From Nocardioides sp. Soil774 (lineage in GTDB: Bacteria > Actinomycetota > Actinomycetes > Propionibacteriales > Nocardioidaceae): a stretch of 64,000 nt of DNA. This document shows positions 36,591 to 44,496 of this stretch, piece by piece. How positions within the stretch are numbered: position 1 is the stretch's first letter; each line of letters opens with the position of its first letter. The DNA is taken from NCBI RefSeq assembly GCF_001428125.1, contig NZ_LMSM01000005.1, forward strand, positions 315,701-379,700, in the 5' to 3' direction. A program made the position numbers and the translations under genes. Below the pieces are notes generated by a model that saw only the letters and a program-made list of their open reading frames with translations, was not told the origin of the DNA and made no database searches.

Positions 36591-36637
36591 GCGGACGTGG
36601 TGGCGCGCACCTTGCCCAGTCACGGTAGGAAGGGAGC

Positions 36638-37534
36638 ATGCGCATCTTCTTCACCGGTGGCAGCGGCAAGGCGGGGCGGCACGTCGCCCCCTACCTCGCT
36701 GCGCAGGGCCACCAGGTCACCAACGCCGACCTCGTCCCGCTGGGCCACCCCGACGTCGCCGACCTCCAGGTCGACCTGACCGATGCCGGTCAGGTCTACT
36801 CCGCGCTCGCCGGGCTCGCCACCTTCGACGAGCTCGACCTGCCCGAGAAGCCCTCCTACGACGCGGTCGTGCACTTCGCCGCGGTGCCCGCGATCCTGCG
36901 CACGGCCGACTCGGCGACGTACGCCACCAACGTGCTCAGCACCTACCACGTGCTGGAGGCAGCGACCCGCCTCGGCATCGGCAAGGTCGTCTTCGCCTCC
37001 TCGGAGACGACCTACGGCGTCTGCTTCGCCCAGGGCGAGCGCAAGCCGCTCTACGTCCCGGTCGACGAGGAGCACCCCACCGTGCCGGAGGACTCCTACG
37101 CGATGTCCAAGGTTGCCAACGAGGTGACCGCCCGGTCGTTCCAGGCGCGCTCCGGCACCGACGTCTACGGACTGCGCATCAACAACGTCATCGAGCCGCA
37201 CGAGTACGCCGAGATGTTCCCGGCCTTCCTCGACGACCCGTCGCTGCGGCGCCGCAACATCTTTGCCTACATCGACGTGCGCGACCTGGGCCAGATGGTG
37301 CAGCGGTGCCTCGAGACCGACGGGCTCGGCTACGAGGTCTTCAACGTGGCGAACGCTGACATGTCGGTCGCCGCCACCACCTCGGAGGTCGTGGAGTGCT
37401 TTTACGACGGCGTGGAGGTGCGCCGCGAGATGGGTCGCGACGAGACGTTCTACGCCATCGACAAGGCGCGCGAGCTGGTCGGATTCGACCCGCAGCACTC
37501 GTGGCGCGAGGTCCTCGACGACCCGCGGTCCTAG
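36638..37534 (+). CDS. NAD(P)-dependent epimerase/dehydratase, extended SDR
   Basis: A 298-residue Rossmann-fold sugar-nucleotide-type oxidoreductase. The cofactor loop TGGSGKAGRH is at residues 6-15 and the active-site SYAMSK (YxxxK) near 155-160. Substrate unknown. TAGGAA sits 6 nt before the ATG, although GGAAGGGAG could equally act as a ribosome-binding site. No sugar-pathway partners are adjacent. Confidence 0.87.
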   Translation: MRIFFTGGSGKAGRHVAPYLAAQGHQVTNADLVPLGHPDVADLQVDLTDAGQVYSALAGLATFDELDLPEKPSYDAVVHFAAVPAILRTADSATYATNVLSTYHVLEAATRLGIGKVVFASSETTYGVCFAQGERKPLYVPVDEEHPTVPEDSYAMSKVANEVTARSFQARSGTDVYGLRINNVIEPHEYAEMFPAFLDDPSLRRRNIFAYIDVRDLGQMVQRCLETDGLGYEVFNVANADMSVAATTSEVVECFYDGVEVRREMGRDETFYAIDKARELVGFDPQHSWREVLDDPRS

Positions 37535-37668
37535 CAGGTGGGTGCGGGCCCGAGCGAGGGCGCGGGCCGCTCTGCGGAATTTCCGGCCGGGGTGCATCCA
37601 GTGACGGACCTCACGCGGAGAGGGTGGTAACGGGTGGACCACCACCCACCGAGAGAAGGATCCGTCAC

Positions 37669-37887
37669 ATGAAGCGCATTCTCGTCGCAGTCGCCGTCGC
37701 CGCCCTCTCCACCGTTGGCCTCGCTGGCACCGCCTCCGCCGCCCCCGCCGACGCCGCCTGCTTCGGTCAGGTGCACAGGACCGTCAACAGCGGCGGCGTG
37801 CCCGGGTTCGACAACGTCGGCCAGCTCGTCCAGGCCCTCGGTGGCGGCCAGGCGAAGAACACGCTCGCCGGCAGCCTCTGCGAGTAG
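37669..37887 (+). CDS. Small secreted two-cysteine protein
   Basis: A 72-residue precursor. The signal peptide MKRILVAVAVAALSTVGLAG ends near ASA/AP, leaving about 46 residues with two cysteines (ACFGQVHRTVNSGG and the C-terminal SLCE) that could form one disulfide. The mature part contains GVPGFDNVGQLVQALGGGQ. Similar short actinobacterial secreted proteins exist, but no function is known to me. A strong GAGAGAAGGA ribosome-binding region precedes the ATG, and a perfect inverted repeat follows. Confidence 0.78.
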   Translation: MKRILVAVAVAALSTVGLAGTASAAPADAACFGQVHRTVNSGGVPGFDNVGQLVQALGGGQAKNTLAGSLCE

Positions 37888-37900
37888 CTCGTCCGCCCCA

Positions 37901-37939
37901 CGAACGGCGGCCCGGATCCCGGATCCGGGCCGCCGTTCG
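37901..37939. terminator. Perfect 39-nt inverted repeat, terminator
   Basis: The arms CGAACGGCGGCCCGGATCC and its exact complement flank a single C at 37920. As RNA it would form a long GC-rich hairpin 14 nt after the small secreted protein gene. It contains two GGATCC sites. A terminator is the simplest reading; a protein-binding palindrome is possible. Confidence 0.75.
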
Positions 37940-37946
37940 CATCAGC

Positions 37947-37972
37947 GCAGCACCAAGGCGCAGTACCAAGGC
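37947..37972 (+). repeat. 13-bp tandem duplication
   Basis: GCAGCACCAAGGC is followed directly by GCAGTACCAAGGC, one base different. It lies in the spacer before lhr. Confidence 0.85.
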
Positions 37973-38246
37973 GTGAGATTGCACCGAACCGCAGCGCTTT
38001 CGCTCGTCCCGGGGCCCAGACTGCAGGCGGAAGCGACGGTACCTCGGGTATTGGGGGCGCGGCTTCCGGTCTGAGCCGCTCATGGTCACGCACCCTGGGC
38101 GGCTTCGTCCGTCGGGCTTCCCCCAGCCGAGCGCCGCGAAGCCGGAGGACGACGGATGTGACCCAGCCCTGCGGTCCTGGCACCGAGCCCGGACATCCGG
38201 TGCGCCCGACCGGTGCGCGAGGCGTCCAGCCCTCGGGGCGGGGCGG
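37973..38246. other. Spacer before lhr with no recognised gene
   Basis: The 389-nt spacer between 37887 and 38277 holds the inverted repeat, a tandem duplication and the lhr promoter. In the remaining 274 nt I see no ORF with actinobacterial third-position GC bias continuous with a family, no tRNA cloverleaf and no clear operator. Open frames running into lhr from 38082 appear to be random. Confidence 0.6.
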
Positions 38247-38269
38247 TTGTCGTACGCCGGTGACAGACT
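38247..38269 (+). promoter_or_regulatory. PafBC-like promoter of the lhr-nei2 operon
   Basis: TTGTCGTAC, an 8-nt spacer GCCGGTGA and CAGACT fit the layout of the RecA-NDp motif TTGTCRGTG-N8-TANNNT: the first six bases and the spacing match, the last three of the first block do not, and the -10 has one mismatch. CAGACT ends 7 nt before the lhr ATG, so the message may be leaderless. Confidence 0.5.
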
Positions 38270-38276
38270 GCAACCC

Positions 38277-41200
38277 ATGACCGCCCTCGACCGCTTCAGC
38301 GCGCCCACGCGTGCGTGGTTCGAGGCGTCGTTCGCAGGGCCGACCCCCGCGCAGGAGGGTGCCTGGTCGAGCATCGCCGAGGGCAGGCACGCCCTCGTGG
38401 TCGCGCCCACCGGCAGCGGCAAGACGCTGAGTGCGTTCCTCCACGCCATCGACCGCCTACTGAGCTCCGAGCGTCCCGACGACAAGTCGAGACGCACCCG
38501 CGTGCTCTACATCTCCCCGCTCAAGGCGCTCGGCGTCGACGTCGAGCGCAACCTGCGCGCTCCCCTCACCGGCATCCGCAACACCGCCGAGCGGCTCGAG
38601 ACCGTGGTGCCCGAGGTGACGGTCGGGCTCCGCTCGGGCGACACCAGTCCCGCTGACCGGCGCAAGCTCGGCACCACGCCGCCCGACATCCTCATCACCA
38701 CGCCCGAGTCGCTCTTCCTGATGCTCACCAGCCAGGCGCGCGAGACGCTCCGCGGCGTCGACACGATCATCATCGACGAGGTCCACGCGGTCGCCGGCAC
38801 CAAGCGCGGCGCCCACCTCGCGATCAGCCTCGAGCGCCTCGACGCGATGCTCGAGCGCCCCGCCCAGCGCATCGGCCTGAGCGCGACGGTCCGCCCGCTG
38901 GACGAGGTGGCCCGCTTCCTCGGCGGCACCCAGCCGGTCGAGATCGTCTCCCCGCCCAGCACCAAGGAGTGGGACCTGCGCGTCGTCGTGCCCGTCGAGG
39001 ACATGACGATGCCGGGCGACTACGACGAGGACTCCGGGGACCCGGGTCGCGCCACGAGCATCTGGCCCCACGTCGAGGAGCACGTCGTCGACCTGGTCGA
39101 GCAGCACCGCTCGACCATCGTCTTCGCCAACTCCCGCCGCCTCGCCGAGCGCCTCACCGCCCGGCTCAACGAGATCGCCACCGAGCGAGCCGAGGCGCGC
39201 GCGGGCGGGGAGGGCGGCGAGGTCCGGGACGAGGCGACGCGACCGCCGGCACAGGTCATGGCGCAGTCGGGGCAGAGCAGCGGCGCGGGCACGATCATCG
39301 CCAAGGCCCACCACGGCTCGGTGTCGAAGGAGCAGCGCGCGGTCATCGAGGACGACCTCAAGCGCGGTCGCCTGCCCGCGGTGGTGGCGACCAGCAGCCT
39401 CGAGCTCGGCATCGACATGGGCTCGGTCGACCTCGTCGTCCAGATCGAGTCGCCGCCCAGCGTCGCCAGCGCGCTGCAGCGCGTGGGCCGGGCCGGCCAC
39501 CAGGTCGGCGAGGTCAGCCGCGGCGTCCTGTTCCCCAAGCACCGCGGCGACCTGGCGCAGACGGCCGTGTCGGTGGAGCGCATGCGCAGCGGCGCCATCG
39601 AGAAGCTCTCGGTGCCGGCCAACCCGCTCGACGTACTCGCCCAGCAGGTGGTGGCGATGCTCGCGATGGACGAGTGGGACGTCGACGAGATGTACGCCCT
39701 GATGTCGCGCGCCGCCTCCTACTCCCAGCTCCCGCGCACCGCCTTCGACGCCACGCTCGACCTGCTCAGCGGCCGCTACCCCAGCGACGAGTTCGCCGAG
39801 CTGCGCCCCCGCATCGTGTGGGACCGCGTCACCGGCACCCTCAGCGGGCGTCCGGGCGCGCAGCGGCTGGCGGTCACCAGCGGCGGCACGATCCCCGACC
39901 GCGGCCTGTTCGGCGTGTTCCTGGTCGGTGAGAAGGCCAGCCGCGTCGGCGAGCTCGACGAGGAGATGGTCTACGAGTCACGCGTCGGCGACGTGTTCGC
40001 CCTCGGCGCCACCAGCTGGCGCATCGAGGACATCACCCACGACCGGGTGCTCGTCACCCCGGCGCCGGGGATCCCCGGGAGGCTGCCGTTCTGGAAGGGC
40101 GACGCCCTCGGGCGACCTGCCGAGCTCGGTGCCGCTGTGGGTGCGTTCACCCGCGAGCTCGCCGCACTGCCGCCGGCCCAGGCCATCGCCACCGTGCGCG
40201 AGCGCGGGCTCGACACCAACGCCGCCACCAACCTCGTCACCTACCTCGGCGAGCAGCGCGAGGCCACGCAGGTGGTGCCCCACGACACCCAGGTGCTCGT
40301 CGAGCGCTTCCGCGACGAGCTCGGCGACTGGCGCCTGGTCGTCCACTCCCCCTACGGCACGCCGGTCCACGCGCCGTGGGCGCTGGCCATCAACGCCCGG
40401 CTGCGCGAGCGCTTCGACGTCGACGGCCAGGCGGTGGCCTCCGACGACGGCATCGTGATCCGCATCCCCGACACCGACGCCGAGCCGCCCACCGGCGAGA
40501 TCATCGTCTTCGAGCCCGAGGAGATCGAGCAGCTCGTCACCCAGGAGGTCGGCGGCTCGGCGCTGTTCGCCAGCCGGTTCCGCGAGTGCGCGGCCCGCGC
40601 CCTGCTCCTCCCCCGGCGCGACCCCGGGCGCCGCAGCCCGCTGTGGCAGCAGCGCCAGCGCAGCGCGCAGCTGCTCGAGGTCGCCTCGAAGTACCCTGCC
40701 TTCCCGATCGTGCTCGAAGCCGTGCGCGAGTGTCTCCAGGACGTCTACGACCTGCCGGCGCTCGTCACCCTGCTGGGTCGCGTGCAGCGCCGCGAGGTGA
40801 CGGTCGTCGACGTGGCCACCACCTCGCCCAGCCCCTTCGCCCGCAGCCTGCTCTTCGGCTACGTCGCCCAGTTCGTCTACGAGGGCGACTCCCCCATCGC
40901 CGAGCGCCGCGCCGCCGCGCTGTCGCTCGACCAGGGCCTGCTCGCGGAGCTCCTCGGCCGCGCCGAGCTGCGCGAGCTCCTCGACCCGGAGGTGCTCGCC
41001 GAGGTCGAGGCCGAGCTCCAGTGGCTCGCCGACGAGCGGCGTGCCCGCAGCGCCGAGTCCGTGGCCGACCTCCTGCGGCTGGTGGGCCCGCTGTCCACCG
41101 ACGAGATCCGCGCGCGGGCGGTCGACGGGTCCGACGTCGAGGCCTGGCTGAGCCTGCTGGCCGACGCGCGCCGCGTGGTGCAGGTGCGGATGGCCGGCGA

Positions 41201-42821
41201 GGACCGCTGGACCGCGATCGAGGACATCGGCCGCCTGCGCGACGGGCTGGGCGTGCCAGTGCCGGTCGGCACGCCCGACGCCTTCCTCGAGCTGCCCGAG
41301 GACCCGCTCGGTGACCTGGTGTCGCGCTACGCCCGCAGTCACGGCCCCTTCACGACCGCAGAGGTCGCCAGCCGCCTGGGGCTCGGCGAGGCCGTCGCCC
41401 GCCAGACCCTCCAGCGCCTGGCCCACCGCGGGCGCGTGCTCGACGGCGAGTTCCGCCCCTCCGGCTCCGGCACCGAGTGGTGCGACGCCGAGGTGCTGCG
41501 CAAGCTGCGCCGGCGCTCGCTCGCCCGGCTGCGCCAGGAGATCGAGCCGGTCAGCCACGACGCCGTGGCTCGGTTCCTCCCTGCCTGGCAGCGCGTGGGC
41601 GGCGGCCTGCGCGGCATCGACGGGGTGGTCGCCGCGATCGACCAGCTCGCCGGCTGCCCGGTGCCCGCGAGCGCTCTCGAGCCGCTGGTGCTCGCCGCTC
41701 GCGTGCGCGACTACGAGCCGTCCATGCTCGACGAGCTCACCGCCTCGGGCGAGGTCATCTGGACCGGCCACGCCCCGCTGCCCGGCAGCGACGGCTGGGT
41801 CAGCCTCCACCTCGCCGACCAGTCCCACCTCACGCTGCCCGAGGTCGAGGGCGACGAGCCCACCGGTCTGCAGCGCGCCGTCCTCGACCTGCTCGACGGC
41901 GGCGGTGCCTGGTTCTTCCGCCAGCTGGCGGACCGGGTGGGCTCGACCAGCGACCCCGAGCTGTCGGCAGCCCTGTGGGAGCTGGTGTGGCGCGGCCTGG
42001 TCACCAACGACACCCTCACCCCGCTGCGCGCGCTGGTCCGCAGCGGCACGCCCTCGCACCGCACCCGGCGTACGCCGCCGCGCATGGGCCGCACGACCGG
42101 TGGCCGCATGCCGGCGCGCACCGGTCCCCCCGAGACCGCCGGCCGCTGGGCGCTGCTCCCCCAGCGCGACGGTGACCCCACCCGGCGCGCGCACGCCCGT
42201 GCCGAGCACCTGCTCGAGCGCCACGGCGTCGTCACCCGCGGCGCGGTCATGAGCGAGCGGGTGGCCGGCGGCTTCGCCGGCGTCTACAAGGTGCTGAGCG
42301 CGTTCGAGGACTCCGGGCGGTGCCGGCGCGGCTACTTCATCGAGGGCCTGGGCGCCGCGCAGTTCGGCAGCGCGGGCGCGATCGACCGCCTGCGCACCTT
42401 CGCCGAGCCCGACAGCGCCACCTCGGGCGCGAAGCCGGTGGTGGTCGCGCTGGCCGCGACCGACCCCGCCAACGCCTTCGGCGCGGCGCTGCCGTGGCCC
42501 GACCCCGTCGATGCCGACCGGGCCGGGCACCGTCCGGGTCGCAAGGCCGGCGCGCTGGTCGTCACGGTCGACGGCGCACTGACGGTCTACGTCGAGCGCG
42601 GGGGTCGCACGCTGCTCACCTGGGACGACGACGTGGACGTGCTGACGCCCGCGATGTCCGCGCTGGCCGACGCCGCCCGACGCGGCGCGCTCGGGCGGCT
42701 CACCGTCGAGAAGGCCGACGGGCAGGCGCTCATCGGCAGTGGCGGCGAGACCCCCGTGCGGCTCGCACTCTCCGCGGCCGGCTTCGTCGCGACCCCGAAG
42801 GGACTGAGGCTGCGTGCCTGA
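38277..42821 (+). CDS. lhr: Large helicase-related protein (ATP-dependent 3'-5' helicase)
   Basis: A 1514-residue superfamily 2 helicase, the same length as mycobacterial Lhr (Rv3296, about 1513). Walker A APTGSGKT is at residues 43-50 and the DEVH box at 167-170 (IIIDEVHAVAGT); SATVRPL (motif III), SSLELGIDMGSVDLVVQIE (motif V) and QRVGRAGHQ (motif VI) follow, then the winged-helix and Lhr-CTD regions. It acts in DNA repair and is damage-inducible in mycobacteria. The ATG at 38277 gives the family length. Its end overlaps nei2 by 8 nt, the same order as in mycobacteria. Confidence 0.95.
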   Translation: MTALDRFSAPTRAWFEASFAGPTPAQEGAWSSIAEGRHALVVAPTGSGKTLSAFLHAIDRLLSSERPDDKSRRTRVLYISPLKALGVDVERNLRAPLTGIRNTAERLETVVPEVTVGLRSGDTSPADRRKLGTTPPDILITTPESLFLMLTSQARETLRGVDTIIIDEVHAVAGTKRGAHLAISLERLDAMLERPAQRIGLSATVRPLDEVARFLGGTQPVEIVSPPSTKEWDLRVVVPVEDMTMPGDYDEDSGDPGRATSIWPHVEEHVVDLVEQHRSTIVFANSRRLAERLTARLNEIATERAEARAGGEGGEVRDEATRPPAQVMAQSGQSSGAGTIIAKAHHGSVSKEQRAVIEDDLKRGRLPAVVATSSLELGIDMGSVDLVVQIESPPSVASALQRVGRAGHQVGEVSRGVLFPKHRGDLAQTAVSVERMRSGAIEKLSVPANPLDVLAQQVVAMLAMDEWDVDEMYALMSRAASYSQLPRTAFDATLDLLSGRYPSDEFAELRPRIVWDRVTGTLSGRPGAQRLAVTSGGTIPDRGLFGVFLVGEKASRVGELDEEMVYESRVGDVFALGATSWRIEDITHDRVLVTPAPGIPGRLPFWKGDALGRPAELGAAVGAFTRELAALPPAQAIATVRERGLDTNAATNLVTYLGEQREATQVVPHDTQVLVERFRDELGDWRLVVHSPYGTPVHAPWALAINARLRERFDVDGQAVASDDGIVIRIPDTDAEPPTGEIIVFEPEEIEQLVTQEVGGSALFASRFRECAARALLLPRRDPGRRSPLWQQRQRSAQLLEVASKYPAFPIVLEAVRECLQDVYDLPALVTLLGRVQRREVTVVDVATTSPSPFARSLLFGYVAQFVYEGDSPIAERRAAALSLDQGLLAELLGRAELRELLDPEVLAEVEAELQWLADERRARSAESVADLLRLVGPLSTDEIRARAVDGSDVEAWLSLLADARRVVQVRMAGEDRWTAIEDIGRLRDGLGVPVPVGTPDAFLELPEDPLGDLVSRYARSHGPFTTAEVASRLGLGEAVARQTLQRLAHRGRVLDGEFRPSGSGTEWCDAEVLRKLRRRSLARLRQEIEPVSHDAVARFLPAWQRVGGGLRGIDGVVAAIDQLAGCPVPASALEPLVLAARVRDYEPSMLDELTASGEVIWTGHAPLPGSDGWVSLHLADQSHLTLPEVEGDEPTGLQRAVLDLLDGGGAWFFRQLADRVGSTSDPELSAALWELVWRGLVTNDTLTPLRALVRSGTPSHRTRRTPPRMGRTTGGRMPARTGPPETAGRWALLPQRDGDPTRRAHARAEHLLERHGVVTRGAVMSERVAGGFAGVYKVLSAFEDSGRCRRGYFIEGLGAAQFGSAGAIDRLRTFAEPDSATSGAKPVVVALAATDPANAFGAALPWPDPVDADRAGHRPGRKAGALVVTVDGALTVYVERGGRTLLTWDDDVDVLTPAMSALADAARRGALGRLTVEKADGQALIGSGGETPVRLALSAAGFVATPKGLRLRA

Positions 42822-43608
42822 GGGCGACACCGTCTACCGCGCCGCGGCCAAGCTCGACCGCGCCCTCACGGGGCACCGGTTGACGCTCACCGACTTCCGC
42901 GTGCCGGGCTACGCCACCTGGGACCTCACCGGCGGCACGGTCATCCGCACCCTGGCGCGGGGCAAGCACCTGCTCACCCGCATCGACGCCGACCGGGCCT
43001 GGACGCTCCACACCCACCTCAAGATGGAGGGCTCGTGGCACGTCTACCCCGAGGGCGAGAAGTGGCGGCGGCCCGCCGACCAGGTCCGGGTCGTGCTCGG
43101 CATCGAGGCCCGCAAGGCGGTGGGGTTCTCGCTCGGCATCGTGGAGATCGTGCCCCGCCACGACGAGGCCGCGCTCGTGGCGCACCTCGGGCCGGACCTG
43201 CTCGGCCCGGACTGGGACGAGGAGCGCGCGCTGGTCAACCTGCGCAGCGAGCCGGCGAGGCCGATCAACCAGGCGCTGCTCGACCAGCGCAACCTCGCCG
43301 GGGTCGGCAACATGTACATGGCCGAGCTCTGCTTCACCAGCGGCGTCCACCCCGCCACCCCGCTCGCCGAGGTGCGCGACCTGCCCCGCCTGGTGCGCCG
43401 GGCCAAGCAGATGCTCGAGGTCAACAAGGAGCGGGCGATCCAGACCACGACGGGCGACCTGCGACCGCGCGAGCGCATGTGGGTCTACCGACGCGACACC
43501 TCGCCGTGCCGCCGCTGCGGCACCACGATCCGGGTCGACATGCTGGGCGAACCGGGCCGCGAGCGGGCGACGTACTGGTGTCCGAGCTGCCAGCCGGCAG
43601 CGTCCTGA
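42814..43608 (+). CDS. nei2: DNA glycosylase/AP lyase, Nei (endonuclease VIII) family
   Basis: Removes oxidised pyrimidines and cleaves abasic sites. The 264-residue protein starts MPEGDTVYRAAAKLDRAL, with Pro2 and Glu3 the catalytic residues after Met removal. The helix-two-turn-helix RNLAGVGNMYMAELCF and the zinc finger CRRCGTTI...YWCPSCQ at the C-terminus are intact. The GTG overlaps the lhr stop by 8 nt. The lhr-nei2 pairing (Rv3296-Rv3297) is conserved and implies shared damage control. Confidence 0.94.
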   Translation: MPEGDTVYRAAAKLDRALTGHRLTLTDFRVPGYATWDLTGGTVIRTLARGKHLLTRIDADRAWTLHTHLKMEGSWHVYPEGEKWRRPADQVRVVLGIEARKAVGFSLGIVEIVPRHDEAALVAHLGPDLLGPDWDEERALVNLRSEPARPINQALLDQRNLAGVGNMYMAELCFTSGVHPATPLAEVRDLPRLVRRAKQMLEVNKERAIQTTTGDLRPRERMWVYRRDTSPCRRCGTTIRVDMLGEPGRERATYWCPSCQPAAS

Positions 43609-43629
43609 CGGAGCAGGTCCCCCGACGGC

Positions 43630-43941
43630 TCAGGCGGCGGAGGCGACGACGTCGCCGGAGCGGCGCACGGACGCGATGGGCGTGCTCACCACGACCTCGA
43701 GCGCAGCCTCCTCGACGGCGACCGCGTCGGCCACGTCGCGCAGCACGTCGGACAGCGGCAGGTCCATGGCCTGGCACAGCGACGACAGCAGCTCCGACGA
43801 CGCCTCCTTCTGCCCGCGCTCGATCTCGGAGATGTAGCCCAGGCTGACCCGGGCCTCCGCGGAGAGCTCCCGCAGGGTCATCCCGCGCTGCATCCGGGCA
43901 CCGCGCAGCACGTCGCCGAGCAGTCGTCGGAAGAGCACCAT
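43630..43941 (-). CDS. clgR: XRE-family regulator, ClgR-like
   Basis: A 103-residue HTH protein. The DNA-binding domain is at about residues 10-70: [39 protein letters not shown]. ClgR activates clp protease genes in actinobacteria and is itself a Clp substrate; the C-terminus ending VASAA resembles the hydrophobic degradation tail of ClgR. Location directly after cinA in the ftsK-rimO-pgsA-cinA neighbourhood matches known clgR genes. A different XRE regulator is possible. Confidence 0.8.
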   Translation of the reverse strand: MVLFRRLLGDVLRGARMQRGMTLRELSAEARVSLGYISEIERGQKEASSELLSSLCQAMDLPLSDVLRDVADAVAVEEAALEVVVSTPIASVRRSGDVVASAA

Positions 43942-43986
43942 GCGCGAGTCCTTCGTCCGGTCGAGGGGATGTCGTCTGCCCCAACG

Positions 43987-44478
43987 CTACCGGAGGGCCC
44001 CTTCTTCCCGCAGGAGGTCCTCCAGGAGCGCCAGCACCGCCTCGCACGTCGCCTCCCGGATCGCGACCCGGTCGCCGGCCAGTGCCAGCAGCCGCGCGTG
44101 CGCCCCGGCGGGCCCGGCGACGGCGATCCAGACCGTCCCGACCGCCCGCCCCTCCTGCTCGTCGGGACCTGCGACCCCTGTGGTGGCGAGCCCCCAGGTC
44201 GCCGCGAGCCGGGCGCCGACACCACGTGCCATCGCAAGCGCACACTGCTGCGAGACCACGCCGTGCTCGGCGACGAGGTCGGCGGGCACGTCGAGGGCCG
44301 AGACCTTGACCCGCGTGGCGTAGGACACGACCCCGCCGACGAAGCTCCGTGATGCGCCGGGCACGTCGGTCAGCCGTGCGGCGAGCAGGCCGCCCGTGAG
44401 CGACTCTGCCGTCGCGAGCGTCTCGCCACGCGCGGCGAGCGCCTCGAGCACGCGCGCCGCGACCTCCTGCTCCCACAC
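43987..44478 (-). CDS. cinA: CinA C-terminal family protein (PncC-type nicotinamide-nucleotide amidase)
   Basis: A 163-residue stand-alone CinA C-terminal domain, expected to deamidate NMN to nicotinate mononucleotide in the NAD salvage cycle. Motifs: LATAESLTGGLLAARLTDVPG, SFVGGVVSYATRVKVSALDV, VSQQCALAMARG and ATTGVAGPDEQEGR, all typical. The GTG at 44478 is preferred: TAGTGT lies 7 nt upstream. The divergent GH15 start is only 18 nt away. The clgR gene follows 45 nt downstream. Confidence 0.9.
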   Translation of the reverse strand: MWEQEVAARVLEALAARGETLATAESLTGGLLAARLTDVPGASRSFVGGVVSYATRVKVSALDVPADLVAEHGVVSQQCALAMARGVGARLAATWGLATTGVAGPDEQEGRAVGTVWIAVAGPAGAHARLLALAGDRVAIREATCEAVLALLEDLLREEGALR

Positions 44479-44496
44479 GTCGGCGACACTAGCCGC
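44479..44496. promoter_or_regulatory. 18-bp divergent promoter with overlapping -10 elements
   Basis: Plus strand: GACACT (44485-44490) then 6 nt to the GH15 ATG at 44497. Minus strand: TAGTGT (44491-44486) then 7 nt to the cinA GTG at 44478. The two hexamers overlap by 5 bp, so one short AT-richer patch would serve both leaderless messages. Confidence 0.5.

Noticed and set aside
39978..42830. 950-codon minus-strand frame opposite lhr
   Set aside because: The plus strand encodes Lhr with all helicase motifs; the antisense frame has no family features.
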